Assembly: GCA_028288485.1 (NCBI GenBank)
Contig: JAQBNO010000088.1
Coordinates: forward strand, 51,885-115,884
From: Segetibacter sp.
Lineage (GTDB): Bacteria; Bacteroidota; Bacteroidia; Chitinophagales; Chitinophagaceae
Length of the DNA stretch: 64,000 nt
Direction: 5' to 3'
In this document: positions 25,654 through 33,978 of the stretch, in pieces
How the letters are laid out: every line of letters starts with the position of its first letter
Position numbering within the stretch: the stretch's first letter is position 1
Position numbers and translations under genes: made by a program
Notes under the pieces: generated by a model
What the model was told of the DNA's origin: nothing
Databases searched by the model: none
Seen by the model: the letters and a program-made list of their open reading frames with translations, nothing else

Positions 25654-26130
25654 GTACAAGTGTGCGACGCAAGAAACCTTAGGGGGGCGGCCGCCGAACC
25701 ATGCAAAATGAACTTTTAGTGCGATCATTTATAGCTCAAGCCGCGTGGCTTCGTTATTACACCCGCTTGTTTCTGAAACCGCTTCCGTGGTTTCAAAATG
25801 CCTTCGCCTGGCACCAACCCGGCTGATGTCACTTATGCAATCACTGTTTTCAGAAGCGAATATTATAACACCAAGCGATAAAAACAAGACACGAACTTTA
25901 CTCTTTTGTTGGCACTGGCAATACAGACGAAAGGATTGCACCCTTCGGCTTCGCCCATGGCACCCTTCGGCTTCGCTCAGGGCACCCTTCGGCTTCGCTC
26001 AGGGCACCCTTCGGCTTCGCTCAGGGTAAAAAAAATGCTGCGGTAAGTTCTATCAAAGAATTAAAAGTTGAACTGAGCGTAGCAACGATGTTTCTTATAG
26101 TACAAAAAGCCGGTATCAATAAAAAATAAA
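25654..26130 (-). repeat. Mosaic intergenic repeat, copy B (reverse)
   Basis: Reads on the minus strand as the same element as 41709-42020: start TTGATACCGGCTTTTTGTAC, then cgttgctacgctcagttcaa, a block of GAAGCCGAAGGGTGC units, AACAAAAGAGTAAAGTT, ATAATATTCGCTTCTGA, ATGATCGCACTAAAAGT, the GC-rich CGGCGGCCGCC-type block, and finally CTAAGGTTTCTTGCGTCGCA. Copy B has about 110 bp extra (25735-25850) and three more 22-bp units. No ORF spans it. Confidence 0.8.
25938..26025. repeat. Four tandem 22-bp units inside the mosaic repeat
   Basis: Units start at 25938, 25960, 25982 and 26004, each GCACCCTTCGGCTTCGCTCA plus two bases; the first has CCCATG at its end. The related copy at 41709 has a single unit. 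Confidence 0.85.
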
Positions 26131-26322
26131 AAATCTAGACAGCAAAAACGAGTTCATTAGTAGAAAAGCTCCATACGTGTTTACGCGCCTGGGTACAAAA
26201 ATCAATAATTACTACTCGATGAGAAGATGAACGAATTGAAAACTTGTAATGGATTAAAAATCCAAAGACCAAATTATGAGGGAGGATAGGAGAAATTATA
26301 TAGAAATTGCGCTTATTTAAAT

Positions 26323-26466
26323 CTAAGCGGTAGTATTTAAAAGCATGTATAAACTTCCGGCACCGATAAACAATACAAGTAATATGATTAAATAAACTGC
26401 AGACTTTTGTTGCCGCTCCTGAATATTGTCTATTACCGTTTCAAACCACTGAGATACCATTTTCAT
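26323..26466 (-). CDS. Small single-pass membrane protein (47 aa)
   Basis: ATG 26466 opens 47 codons: an amphipathic start MKMVSQWFETVIDNIQERQQ, then one TM helix (AVYLIILLVLFIGAGSLYML), ending NTTA. Protein-like composition, and it lies in an otherwise empty stretch. An internal ATG at 26460 could also serve. No family recognised. Confidence 0.5.
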   Translation of the reverse strand: MKMVSQWFETVIDNIQERQQKSAVYLIILLVLFIGAGSLYMLLNTTA

Positions 26467-26718
26467 AAAATAGATTTTATACTATCCAGGTTTCCTAAAA
26501 TTATGCCAAAGAGAAAATTTAGTATTTCTTTTAATTATCGTTTATCCCGGAAAATTTTAAAAATTGAATTGAGAGATGCCTGTATTAATAACGTAAATAG
26601 CTAGTTAATATTGTACCAGATTTATTTAATGTTTCAAATTATTGCGTCGGAGTCGATAATTTTCTCCACACTTTTTAAAGAGATCACAAATGGGGTTCTT
26701 CATCACGGTTTAACGCTG

Positions 26719-26726
26719 TAACTTCG
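26719..26726 (+). promoter_or_regulatory. -7-like box TAACTTCG before the UvrD-type helicase gene
   Basis: One mismatch to TAnnTTTG; only 4 bases before the ATG at 26731, so the mRNA would be leaderless or nearly so. Confidence 0.35.
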
Positions 26727-26730
26727 CTTG

Positions 26731-29094
26731 ATGGCGAATTATTTGAACGAGCTGAACGAGCAACAGCGTGAGGCGGTTATACATAAAGAAGGCCCGATTA
26801 TGATCGTGGCAGGTGCAGGAAGTGGCAAAACCAAGGTACTTACAACGCGGATAGCCCACTTGATGAGCCAACATAAAATTGATGCTTTTAATATTCTAGC
26901 CCTCACTTTTACCAATAAAGCAGCGGCAGAAATGAAGGAAAGGGTTGAAAGAATTCTGGGCAATACCGAGGCAAGGAACCTTTATATAGGAACGTTTCAC
27001 AGTGTATTTGCCCGTATCTTAAGGGCAGAGGCTCCAAAAATTGGTTATCCGAACAACTTTACTATTTATGATACCGACGACAGCAGGAGTGTGCTGAAAA
27101 CGGTTATTAATGAATTGAATCTCGACGATAAACACTACAAACCAAGCGTAGTTCACAGCCGGATTTCACAGGCAAAGAATGCGCTCCTAGGACCTGCGGA
27201 TTACCAGACCGATTATTACATTCAGCAGGAGGACCAGCGTGCGAACAGGCCATTAATTGCGCAAATCTACCAGGGCTATGCCAGCCGGTGTTTTAAGAAC
27301 GGGGCGATGGATTATGATGATTTGCTATTTAAGATGTATGAATTGCTTAAAGATTTCCCGGAAGTGTTGTATAAATACCAGCACAAGTTTAAATATATAA
27401 TGATCGACGAGTACCAGGATACCAATGCGGTTCAGTACCAGATCATCAAACTGCTGGCTGCTGTTCATGAAAATATTGCAGTGGTTGGAGATGATGCGCA
27501 AAGTATTTATAGTTTCCGGGGGGCTACCATTGAGAATATTTTGCAGTTCCAAAAAGATTACGACGATGTAAAGGTGGTGAAGCTGGAGCAAAATTACCGC
27601 AGCACACAATGCATATTGAATGTTGCCAATGAGGTCATTAAAAATAATAAAGGACAGATTCCAAAAGACCTTTGGACGGAGAACCAGGAAGGTGAAAAAA
27701 TACGGCTTGTTAGAACAATGACCGATAATGATGAGGGAAAATTTGTCTCCGATACAATACAGGAACAAAAACTCCGCAACCATTTTTACAACCGCGACTT
27801 CGCCATTTTGTATCGCACCAATGCGCAAAGCCGCTCATTTGAAGAAAGCCTGCGCAGGATGGGTATCCCTTACCGGATCTATGGTGGCGTTAGCTTTTAC
27901 CAGCGTAAGGAAATTAAAGATGTGTTGGCTTACCTGCGGGTAATCGTGAACACACAGGACGAAGAAGCGTTGAAAAGGATTATAAATTATCCTGTTCGTG
28001 GAATTGGAAAAACAACGATTGAAAAGGCGGTGATCTTTGCCAACGAGCATAATATTAGTATGTGGCAAGTGCTTACAAAAGCAGGCGAGTTTGGCTTTAA
28101 GGCGGGCACGCTGGAAGCATTAAGCAATTTCGTGACGATGATCAAGTACTGCCAGAGTATGCTCAACAGCAAAAATGCTTATGATGTAGCGGTACAGGTG
28201 GGAAAGCATACGAACATAGTAAAAGATTTGTTTAACGATAAAACTACCGAAGGCTTAGCGCGTTACGAGAACATCCAGGAGTTATTTAACTCGATAAAAG
28301 AATGGACAGAAAGCCCGAGCAACGATGAGGGCGAGTTGGGAGATAAAAGCCTGGGAAGTTACCTGCAGCAAATAACCTTACTTACAGATGCAGATGACGA
28401 CAAAGAAAATAGTGATGTGGTGAAGTTGATGACCATTCATGCTGCCAAAGGATTAGAGTTTGCGTGTGTTTTTGTAGGCGGCATTGAGGAAACGCTGTTT
28501 CCAAGCGCGATGTCGATAAATACACGTGAAGAGCTTGAAGAAGAGCGGCGGTTATTTTATGTCGCAGTCACGAGAGCTAAGAAACATTTATGGCTCACTT
28601 ACTCTAACACCCGGTATCGCTTCGGCCAACTGGTACAAAATGATCCAAGCCGGTTTATCGAGGAAATGCCTGAACAATATATTGACCGAAGTTTCGCCGG
28701 CGGAGGCGCCCGTAACCAGGGTTACAACGATTTTGGCGGTACAAGCGCTTTCGACAGGATGAGTGGCAACGGAAGCGGCAGCTGGAAAAGCAATGGCGCA
28801 AAGGTGGCTGAAAAGTACGGCCCGCCACCTAACCGGAAGGAAACCAGGCCTGCTTATATGCCCGCAGCCCCTGCAACTCCCAAAGTAGTTGAACATAAGC
28901 CTGCCGCCGATTTTGTTGCCAGCGACACGAGCGGGTTGCAGGAGGGACAAAAAGTTGAGCACCAAAAGTTCGGGTTTGGCGACGTCCTGAAGATGGAGGG
29001 TTCTGCCCATAATCCTATAGCCACCGTGAAATTCGAACACAATGGTGAAAAGAAGATTATGCTGAATTATGCCAAGCTTAGGATAGTGGAATAA
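26731..29094 (+). CDS. UvrD/PcrA-type superfamily 1 DNA helicase
   Basis: 787-residue ATP-dependent 3'-5' helicase for repair and replication. Walker A GAGSGKT (28-34), motif II DEYQDTN, QAESIYSFR-type motif III seen as DDAQSIYSFRGA, motif IV LEQNYRSTQ, motif V TIHAAKGLEF, motif VI VAVTRAKKHL. A Gly/Asn-rich linker leads to a C-terminal Tudor-like domain (VEHQKFGFGDVLKMEG...MLNYAKLRIVE) as in PcrA. ATG 26731 fits MANYLNELNEQQREAV. Confidence 0.93.
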   Translation: MANYLNELNEQQREAVIHKEGPIMIVAGAGSGKTKVLTTRIAHLMSQHKIDAFNILALTFTNKAAAEMKERVERILGNTEARNLYIGTFHSVFARILRAEAPKIGYPNNFTIYDTDDSRSVLKTVINELNLDDKHYKPSVVHSRISQAKNALLGPADYQTDYYIQQEDQRANRPLIAQIYQGYASRCFKNGAMDYDDLLFKMYELLKDFPEVLYKYQHKFKYIMIDEYQDTNAVQYQIIKLLAAVHENIAVVGDDAQSIYSFRGATIENILQFQKDYDDVKVVKLEQNYRSTQCILNVANEVIKNNKGQIPKDLWTENQEGEKIRLVRTMTDNDEGKFVSDTIQEQKLRNHFYNRDFAILYRTNAQSRSFEESLRRMGIPYRIYGGVSFYQRKEIKDVLAYLRVIVNTQDEEALKRIINYPVRGIGKTTIEKAVIFANEHNISMWQVLTKAGEFGFKAGTLEALSNFVTMIKYCQSMLNSKNAYDVAVQVGKHTNIVKDLFNDKTTEGLARYENIQELFNSIKEWTESPSNDEGELGDKSLGSYLQQITLLTDADDDKENSDVVKLMTIHAAKGLEFACVFVGGIEETLFPSAMSINTREELEEERRLFYVAVTRAKKHLWLTYSNTRYRFGQLVQNDPSRFIEEMPEQYIDRSFAGGGARNQGYNDFGGTSAFDRMSGNGSGSWKSNGAKVAEKYGPPPNRKETRPAYMPAAPATPKVVEHKPAADFVASDTSGLQEGQKVEHQKFGFGDVLKMEGSAHNPIATVKFEHNGEKKIMLNYAKLRIVE

Positions 29095-29471
29095 AAGTTT
29101 ACAGTATTAACTGTAAACCTCTTAACTAATTCAGACTGTACTAAATTACAGTGTTCTTTTGTGCACATGTCTTCTAACATAACCAGCTGTGAACTGTTTC
29201 GATGGTTTGTGGTTGGTTATTTTTTATACCAGCTTTTGTACTAAGGGCATTATCGTTGCTTTCGATACAGCAACAGCTCAACTTGCAATTGATTAACATA
29301 GCTTGGCGTAACGTTTTTATTTCGAATCCCTCCAGGGGTACCGTGAGCCAACCAAAAGGTCGCAATCCTTTCATCGGTATTACTACTATCATCATTTAAA
29401 ATTATCCGGCTGGTTGAGAAGTATCTGCAGGTTTACATGGCATGGTAATGGTGACCTTTTTTGAAAAAGCA
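29095..29471. other. Intergenic region with a diverged mosaic-repeat copy
   Basis: About 29219-29385 resembles the short mosaic repeat (ttttataccagcttttgtac, tatcgttgct, cgcaatcctttcatcggtat). A stretch TTCGAATCCCTCC at 29320 looks like a tRNA T-arm but no tRNA can be folded around it. No gene. Confidence 0.5.
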
Positions 29472-29663
29472 ATGAAAAAGCTAATTGCGGCCTGTATAGC
29501 CGGTTTCGCCTTCAGTTATTGTAATCCATCTCAACAAGCTGAACAAACAAGAACCGATAGCGCGAGAAGGTCCGACAGTACCACTAAGATGACTAATCCA
29601 ACTCCATCAGCAAGTACGCGTGATACAACTAAACATCCTGATACTTCAAAACCACTGCAGTAA
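29472..29663 (+). CDS. Small lipoprotein
   Basis: 63 residues. Signal sequence MKKLIAACIAGFAFSYC with the lipid-accepting Cys at position 17, then a Ser/Thr/Asp-rich low-complexity tail (TRTDSARRSDSTTKMTNPTP). ATG 29472 gives the standard MKK start; the frame extends upstream but without a signal peptide there. No known family. Confidence 0.5.
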   Translation: MKKLIAACIAGFAFSYCNPSQQAEQTRTDSARRSDSTTKMTNPTPSASTRDTTKHPDTSKPLQ

Positions 29664-29988
29664 TTATTCAGGAAAAGAAGTGAAAAGGTTTTAGTTTATC
29701 AAGAGATCTATTCTTGTCCACGTTTTTAAGTACGTTGTGCAATACCAGCTGGTTTGCTGTTTAAACTCTTCCTTCATAATCATTATCAGCTATATTTCGG
29801 ATGTGTGATTATACTTCCGGAGGCCGATCATGGAAACGGCATAACCAATATGCGAAAAAGAGCCGGGCCATAAAATGGTATTCTTACGATAGATTCCAGG
29901 CAATATGTGGGAACAAAAGTGATTCTCGAGGTAAAATACGCATGAATATGCGATATAAAACTCGAAACAAGTGACCTAGCTTTGTATA
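29664..29988. other. Intergenic region, promoter of the response regulator only
   Basis: 325 bp. Apart from the TAGCTTTG box near its right end I see nothing in it. Confidence 0.5.
29977..29984 (+). promoter_or_regulatory. -7 promoter box TAGCTTTG of the response regulator
   Basis: Exact TAnnTTTG match with 4 bases to the ATG at 29989, implying a leaderless transcript. Confidence 0.5.
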
Positions 29989-30621
29989 ATGATAAAAGTT
30001 TTGATTTACGAAGATAACCCGCAACTGAGAGAAGGACTAACCATGCTTATTAACGGATCTGATGGGTTTGAAGTGTTGGCTTCTTTCAAAAATTGCAACA
30101 ACGTGTTGTCAGAAGTAGATGCTTATAGACCCGATGTTATCTTAATGGACATTGATATGCCGGGTACAAATGGCCTTGAAGGGCTGAAACAAATAAGGTT
30201 GGTTAATAACGAGGTAAAAATTTTAATGCTTACTGTTTTTGATGATAACAAAAACGTTTTTGAAGCAATAAGTAATGGAGCTAATGGTTATGTGTTGAAA
30301 AAAACACCTCCTGCTAAATTATTGGAATATATCCAGGAAGCTCAGTCGGGCGGCGCTCCAATGACTTCTTCTATCGCTACACAGGTCTTAAAAATGTTCT
30401 CTTCTTTCCATAGCGAGAAAGGTGAAGACTACCATCTTTCCGAACGCGAAAAGCAGGTTTTGTCGTTATTGGTAAATGGCTATAGTTATAAAATGATTGC
30501 TGCCGAAATGTTTATTGCCATCGATACTGTTCGATCTCACATAAAGAAGATCTATGAAAAGCTGCAGGTTAATTCTAAGAGCGAGGCTGTTGCCAAAGCA
30601 TTTAAAGACAAACTAGTATAA
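29989..30621 (+). CDS. NarL/LuxR-type response regulator
   Basis: 210 residues. Receiver domain (about 1-120) with the acidic pair E8/D9 and phospho-acceptor D54 in ILMDIDMPG, then a LuxR-type helix-turn-helix (about 145-210, LSEREKQVLSLLVNGYSYKM...DTVRSHIKKIYEKL). DNA-binding transcription factor. No histidine kinase lies next to it, so the partner is elsewhere. Confidence 0.9.
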   Translation: MIKVLIYEDNPQLREGLTMLINGSDGFEVLASFKNCNNVLSEVDAYRPDVILMDIDMPGTNGLEGLKQIRLVNNEVKILMLTVFDDNKNVFEAISNGANGYVLKKTPPAKLLEYIQEAQSGGAPMTSSIATQVLKMFSSFHSEKGEDYHLSEREKQVLSLLVNGYSYKMIAAEMFIAIDTVRSHIKKIYEKLQVNSKSEAVAKAFKDKLV

Positions 30622-30703
30622 TATCACATGTTTTCAATATACTACGATTGATTATTTTGTTTAATCACCCGTTTATGCGGTTGTCGCAGGAACAAACTCA
30701 CGG

Positions 30704-30711
30704 TATTTTTG
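30704..30711 (+). promoter_or_regulatory. Promoter TTG-N20-TATTTTTG
   Basis: TTG at 30681-30683 and TATTTTTG at 30704-30711 form a good Bacteroidota -33/-7 pair, 18 bases before the ATG at 30730. Confidence 0.45.
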
Positions 30712-30729
30712 TAACATCAAATTCCTGCT

Positions 30730-30921
30730 ATGAAACAAGATTTTACACTCACCGTTTGTTACTTTCTTTATATTGGAATCGCTATTTTTCTTCACCCAGC
30801 CAGGAGCTTACCTTCTGCACAAATAAATAGTTATAACAAAGAGCAGTCAAAGAATCAAGATAAGTGTCTTGCAATGGAATATACAGCAATCCTCCATGGC
30901 GAGCTACTATTCAGGTATTAG
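30730..30921 (+). CDS. Possible small exported protein (63 aa)
   Basis: MKQDFTLTVCYFLYIGIAIF forms a hydrophobic start that could be a signal peptide or TM helix; the rest is polar and unremarkable. Support comes from the promoter directly upstream and the terminator 31 bp downstream, which together frame this frame as a transcription unit. No family recognised; it could be a small RNA instead. Confidence 0.35.
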   Translation: MKQDFTLTVCYFLYIGIAIFLHPARSLPSAQINSYNKEQSKNQDKCLAMEYTAILHGELLFRY

Positions 30922-30952
30922 CAACATTTAAAATTCTTCCTCATCATATACC

Positions 30953-30974
30953 CCGGCGAAATGCCGGTTTTTTT
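30953..30974 (+). terminator. Intrinsic terminator
   Basis: CCGGC-gaaat-GCCGG followed by seven T's and TATTC. Confidence 0.7.
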
Positions 30975-31283
30975 ATTCGTAAGACGTACAAAGGTGCGTT
31001 ACAAAGGCCAGTTTTTTTGTAGCCATCATCAGTTCTATATGGCTTTTATTTCATCAAACAATAGATTAGTTAAAAGATTTAACAAAGAGGCATGGTTTAT
31101 GTGAATTTTATTCGAGTTAATGCATCTTCCTGTTTTTGTCCGATATTCTTTGAAGTGTTGTGAAAGCAACACTTTTCCTTTTTCAGCTCATTTTTGTTCA
31201 ATACGGGCCTTTCGATTTAAGAAAATTTACGATTATATGGCATGTCTTAACGCTTATTCTACATTAATATAAATCGTGTTTCT
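30975..31283. other. Intergenic region, nothing seen
   Basis: About 310 bp between the terminator and the Nfu promoter. No frame, repeat or structure stands out. Confidence 0.45.
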
Positions 31284-31291
31284 TACCTTTG
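31284..31291 (+). promoter_or_regulatory. -7 promoter box TACCTTTG for the Nfu gene
   Basis: Exact TAnnTTTG match, 22 bases before the ATG at 31314. Confidence 0.5.
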
Positions 31292-31313
31292 TGCAGCGAT
31301 AAAAAATTTAATT

Positions 31314-31913
31314 ATGATAAAAACAGGTAATCCCGTTATCAGCATATATACAGAAATGACTCCGAACCCGGAAACAATGAAGTTTGTTGCGAACAAATTG
31401 TTGTATCCCGGTAAGAGCATCGATTTCCCTGATGAAAATACTGCCGGGCCTTCGCCACTTGCAAAAGAGTTATTTAGTTTTCCTTTTATTAAGAGTGTTT
31501 TTATTGCCAGCAATTTTGTTACACTTACAAAAACCGTGGATACAGACGACTGGCAGGATGTGGTTCCAACCATAAAGCAATTCCTGAAAGACTATCTTGA
31601 AAATGGCGGGGCGGTAATAAATGAAGAAGAAATTGTTGTACAAAAGTCTGATGCTACTAATAACATTAGCGCCGACGATGACGATGTTGTAAAACGTATT
31701 AAAGAACTTTTGGAAAATTATGTAAAGCCTGCTGTTGAAATGGATGGCGGTGCAATACAATTTAAAAGTTATGATGATGGTGTGGTAAACCTTATGCTTC
31801 AAGGAAGCTGCAGCGGTTGTCCTTCAAGCATGATCACGCTTAAAGCAGGTATCGAAGGAATGATGAAGCGGATGATCCCGGAAGTTAAAGAAGTGGTGGC
31901 GGAAGCAGAATAA
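31314..31913 (+). CDS. Nfu/NifU-family iron-sulfur cluster carrier
   Basis: 199 residues with two domains: Nfu N-terminal domain (about 8-95, YTEMTPNPETMKFVANKLL) and the NifU C-terminal domain (about 125-195) with the cluster-binding C166xxC169 in QGSCSGCPSS. It carries assembled Fe-S clusters to target proteins in the cytoplasm. Own promoter and terminator, so a single-gene unit. Confidence 0.9.
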   Translation: MIKTGNPVISIYTEMTPNPETMKFVANKLLYPGKSIDFPDENTAGPSPLAKELFSFPFIKSVFIASNFVTLTKTVDTDDWQDVVPTIKQFLKDYLENGGAVINEEEIVVQKSDATNNISADDDDVVKRIKELLENYVKPAVEMDGGAIQFKSYDDGVVNLMLQGSCSGCPSSMITLKAGIEGMMKRMIPEVKEVVAEAE

Positions 31914-31946
31914 TTTTTCAAACTTAGATGATAGGTATAAAAAATA

Positions 31947-31973
31947 AAACGCCTCTTTTTAGAGGCGTTTTTT
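31947..31973 (+). terminator. Terminator of the Nfu gene
   Basis: AAAACGCCTCT/AGAGGCGTTTT with a TTTT loop and following T's. Confidence 0.8.
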
Positions 31974-32021
31974 ATGACAGCAATCCTGCCCGAACTTACA
32001 GCTTTTACCTTGCAGATTTTC

Positions 32022-32375
32022 TTATATGTCTTTTCCTGTTTGGCCTGTCTTTAAATCCTGTCTCAACTCTTCCCATGCTTTCTTAGTAGGGCTATCATCG
32101 CTCGCACTGTTGTCTTTCTTGTTTGCTGAACTATCTCCCTCTGCATCTTCAACTTCCAGGAAATTAATATGCTTCCCTGTATTTGCTTCTTGTGGAGCCT
32201 GCAATTGAGGATCCTTTTCTTTATCGTTCATATACTTCTTTTTAATTTGTAACTCCAAAGTTGTGCCAGTTGATGTGGAGTTGGGCTTACCTCGATCGTC
32301 ATGAATGAACACATACATCAGGTACAGTATCAAGGCATGTAAAGCCCGGGCTCCTTCAAAGGCTTCATCGTTCAT
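32022..32375 (-). CDS. Hypothetical protein with a charged C-terminal region
   Basis: 117 residues. The first ~48 contain a short hydrophobic stretch (ALHALILYLMYVFIHDD); the rest, from an internal Met (32231), is hydrophilic, rich in Glu/Asp/Lys/Ser and probably disordered, ending TKKAWEELRQDLKTG. The start could be the internal ATG (69 residues) rather than 32375. Divergent from the Fpg/Nei gene with a 74-bp gap. No family recognised. Confidence 0.45.
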   Translation of the reverse strand: MNDEAFEGARALHALILYLMYVFIHDDRGKPNSTSTGTTLELQIKKKYMNDKEKDPQLQAPQEANTGKHINFLEVEDAEGDSSANKKDNSASDDSPTKKAWEELRQDLKTGQTGKDI

Positions 32376-32449
32376 CCCCCATCTTTAATCATACTTATTC
32401 AGATGTTTTACTGGCGTACGTTTTGAATAGTGTTCTTAAACTTTTTGGA

Positions 32450-33181
32450 ATGCCTGAAGGTCCTTCGATTGTAATTTTAAAAGAACTGGTGCAACCATTT
32501 ATAGGAAAGAAGATAGTTGAGGTGGGCGGAAATAGTAAAATGGATATACAACGAATAGCAGGGCAAAGTGTCAATGACTTTAAAAGCTGGGGAAAGCACT
32601 TTTTAATCTGCTTTGATCATTTCACCGTGCGAATTCATTTTATGCTGTTTGGCTCGTACAGGATTAATGAACAAAAAGAAACGATGCCACGTTTATCTCT
32701 TCAATTCCAAGAGGGTGAACTTAACTTTTACGCGTGTTCCGTTCAGTTTATTGAAGGAGATGTAAATGAGATATATGACTGGAGCAGCGATGTAATGAGC
32801 GACAACTGGAGTTCGGATAAAGCAAAAGATAAACTGGAAAAACAACCGACAACCTTAGTTTGTGATGCTCTGCTTGACCAGGATATTTTTGCCGGAGTGG
32901 GTAACATAATAAAAAATGAGGTGCTTTTTAGAATAAGGGTTCATCCCGAAAGCCTGGTTGGAACCCTGCCAGCAAACACCCGCGATGAAGTGATTGCTCA
33001 AGCGCGGATTTACAGTTTCGACTTTTTAGAATGGAAGAAAAACTATGTTCTTAAAAAGAACTGGTTGGCTCATTCAAAGAAGATCTGTCCACGTTGCAAT
33101 ATTCCCTTCATAAAAAAATACTGCGGCAAAACCAAAAGACGAACTTTCTTTTGTACAAACTGCCAGCTACTTTATCAGTAG
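32450..33181 (+). CDS. Fpg/Nei-family DNA glycosylase
   Basis: Base-excision repair enzyme for oxidised bases, 243 residues. The start is fixed by chemistry: the family needs Pro at position 2 as catalytic N-terminus, and ATG 32450 gives MPEGPSI. Helix-two-turn-helix ALLDQDIFAGVGNIIKNEVL, and a C-terminal zinc finger C213, C216, C235, C238. The short lobe and MPEGPS start resemble endonuclease VIII-like members. Specificity not determined. Confidence 0.88.
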   Translation: MPEGPSIVILKELVQPFIGKKIVEVGGNSKMDIQRIAGQSVNDFKSWGKHFLICFDHFTVRIHFMLFGSYRINEQKETMPRLSLQFQEGELNFYACSVQFIEGDVNEIYDWSSDVMSDNWSSDKAKDKLEKQPTTLVCDALLDQDIFAGVGNIIKNEVLFRIRVHPESLVGTLPANTRDEVIAQARIYSFDFLEWKKNYVLKKNWLAHSKKICPRCNIPFIKKYCGKTKRRTFFCTNCQLLYQ

Positions 33182-33269
33182 ATCCCGCAGTAAAATTGGC
33201 GCAAAACCAGTTCCTTCAAATCTGGTACAGATTTTTCTAGTTCTCTTTTATACATTAAAAATTTAGAAT

Positions 33270-33374
33270 ATGATACTTCCTTTGTTATTTGCAATCGTCG
33301 CTATTATTGTAGTAATTGTTTACCTCGCTAAAAATGCAAAGAATAAGGATAAGGGAAATATGCCCGGCTCCTGA
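33270..33374 (+). CDS. Very small membrane protein (34 aa)
   Basis: ATG 33270 to TGA 33374: MILPLLFAIVAIIVVIVYLA forms one TM helix, then a basic tail KNAKNKDKGNMPGS. This positive-inside layout is typical of real small membrane proteins. It lies between the glycosylase and a convergent lipoprotein gene. No family recognised. Confidence 0.45.
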   Translation: MILPLLFAIVAIIVVIVYLAKNAKNKDKGNMPGS

Positions 33375-33390
33375 CCTTACTTTTATAGGA

Positions 33391-33666
33391 TTAGTGGCTT
33401 TTTTTCTTCCCACTATCAGCTCCATAACTTCTGTTGGTTCCGTCCGTTTTCGAATCTGCATTTTTCTTATCTATAGCAGGTGCAGCAGAAGTATCCAGAC
33501 CGGGAGCCATTGAACCCTGAGAGTCCGACGCACCTCCGGGAGGCGAATTGAATGAAGCATCGCTCGAATTGAAACTGGTTGAATCTGCATCACCAGTTGC
33601 TTTATCTTCAGGATTTGAGCATGACGCCGCATGGAATAATAAAGCAGCCAGAATTAGCTTTTTCAT
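33391..33666 (-). CDS. Small lipoprotein, Ser/Asp/Gly-rich
   Basis: 91 residues. Signal sequence MKKLILAALLFHAASC with lipobox Cys16, followed by a low-complexity Ser/Asp/Gly/Pro-rich region and a basic end SGKKKSH. Surface or periplasmic lipoprotein of unknown function; similar in style to the small lipoprotein at 29472. Confidence 0.6.
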   Translation of the reverse strand: MKKLILAALLFHAASCSNPEDKATGDADSTSFNSSDASFNSPPGGASDSQGSMAPGLDTSAAPAIDKKNADSKTDGTNRSYGADSGKKKSH

Positions 33667-33733
33667 AAAAAGTTTTTTCGTTTAAAATTTATTTGGTCTG
33701 TACCATCTTATGGTGCAATTGTTCTGCCATATC

Positions 33734-33937
33734 TTATTGCAAGACTAAAGCAAGCTGTCGAGTTGTTTGTTTATTTTTTTCTACAAGCATTAATCTCACT
33801 TTGCTGTTAATCCATGATTCTAAAACCTTTTGAATTCTTTTAATCTTGCCGGTTGGTAGACCTCGGGAAAAAGAGAAAAAAGCCAAAATAATTAGGAAGG
33901 ATACTAAAAATATTAGTGTTAGTAACTTAATTGCCAT
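33734..33937 (-). CDS. Possible small membrane protein (67 aa)
   Basis: ATG 33937, with an AGGTAAAGG stretch just before it. One N-terminal TM helix ([19 protein letters not shown]), then a basic, probably cytoplasmic tail ([20 protein letters not shown]). It is divergent from recA with 41 bp between the start codons, so the promoters would overlap. Weak support. Confidence 0.4.
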   Translation of the reverse strand: MAIKLLTLIFLVSFLIILAFFSFSRGLPTGKIKRIQKVLESWINSKVRLMLVEKNKQTTRQLALVLQ

Positions 33938-33953
33938 ACCTTTACCTATTTAA

Positions 33954-33961
33954 TAATTTTG
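33954..33961 (+). promoter_or_regulatory. -7 promoter box TAATTTTG for recA
   Basis: Exact TAnnTTTG match, 17 bases before the ATG at 33979. I see no clear LexA-type palindrome. Confidence 0.5.
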
Positions 33962-33978
33962 ATAAAAATATAAAGTGC

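Larger units (their letters stand above)
25452..26322. other. Non-coding region, mostly mosaic repeat
   Basis: No credible gene in about 870 bp. The centre is the large mosaic repeat copy B (25654-26130, listed separately). The flanks show nothing recognisable. Confidence 0.6.

Noticed and set aside
25938..26025. CRISPR array
   Set aside because: The 22-bp units are directly adjacent without unique spacers, and no cas genes are present.
29310..29345. Possible tRNA 3' half (TTCGAATCCCTCC)
   Set aside because: No acceptor or anticodon stem can be paired around it, and it lies in a diverged mosaic-repeat copy.
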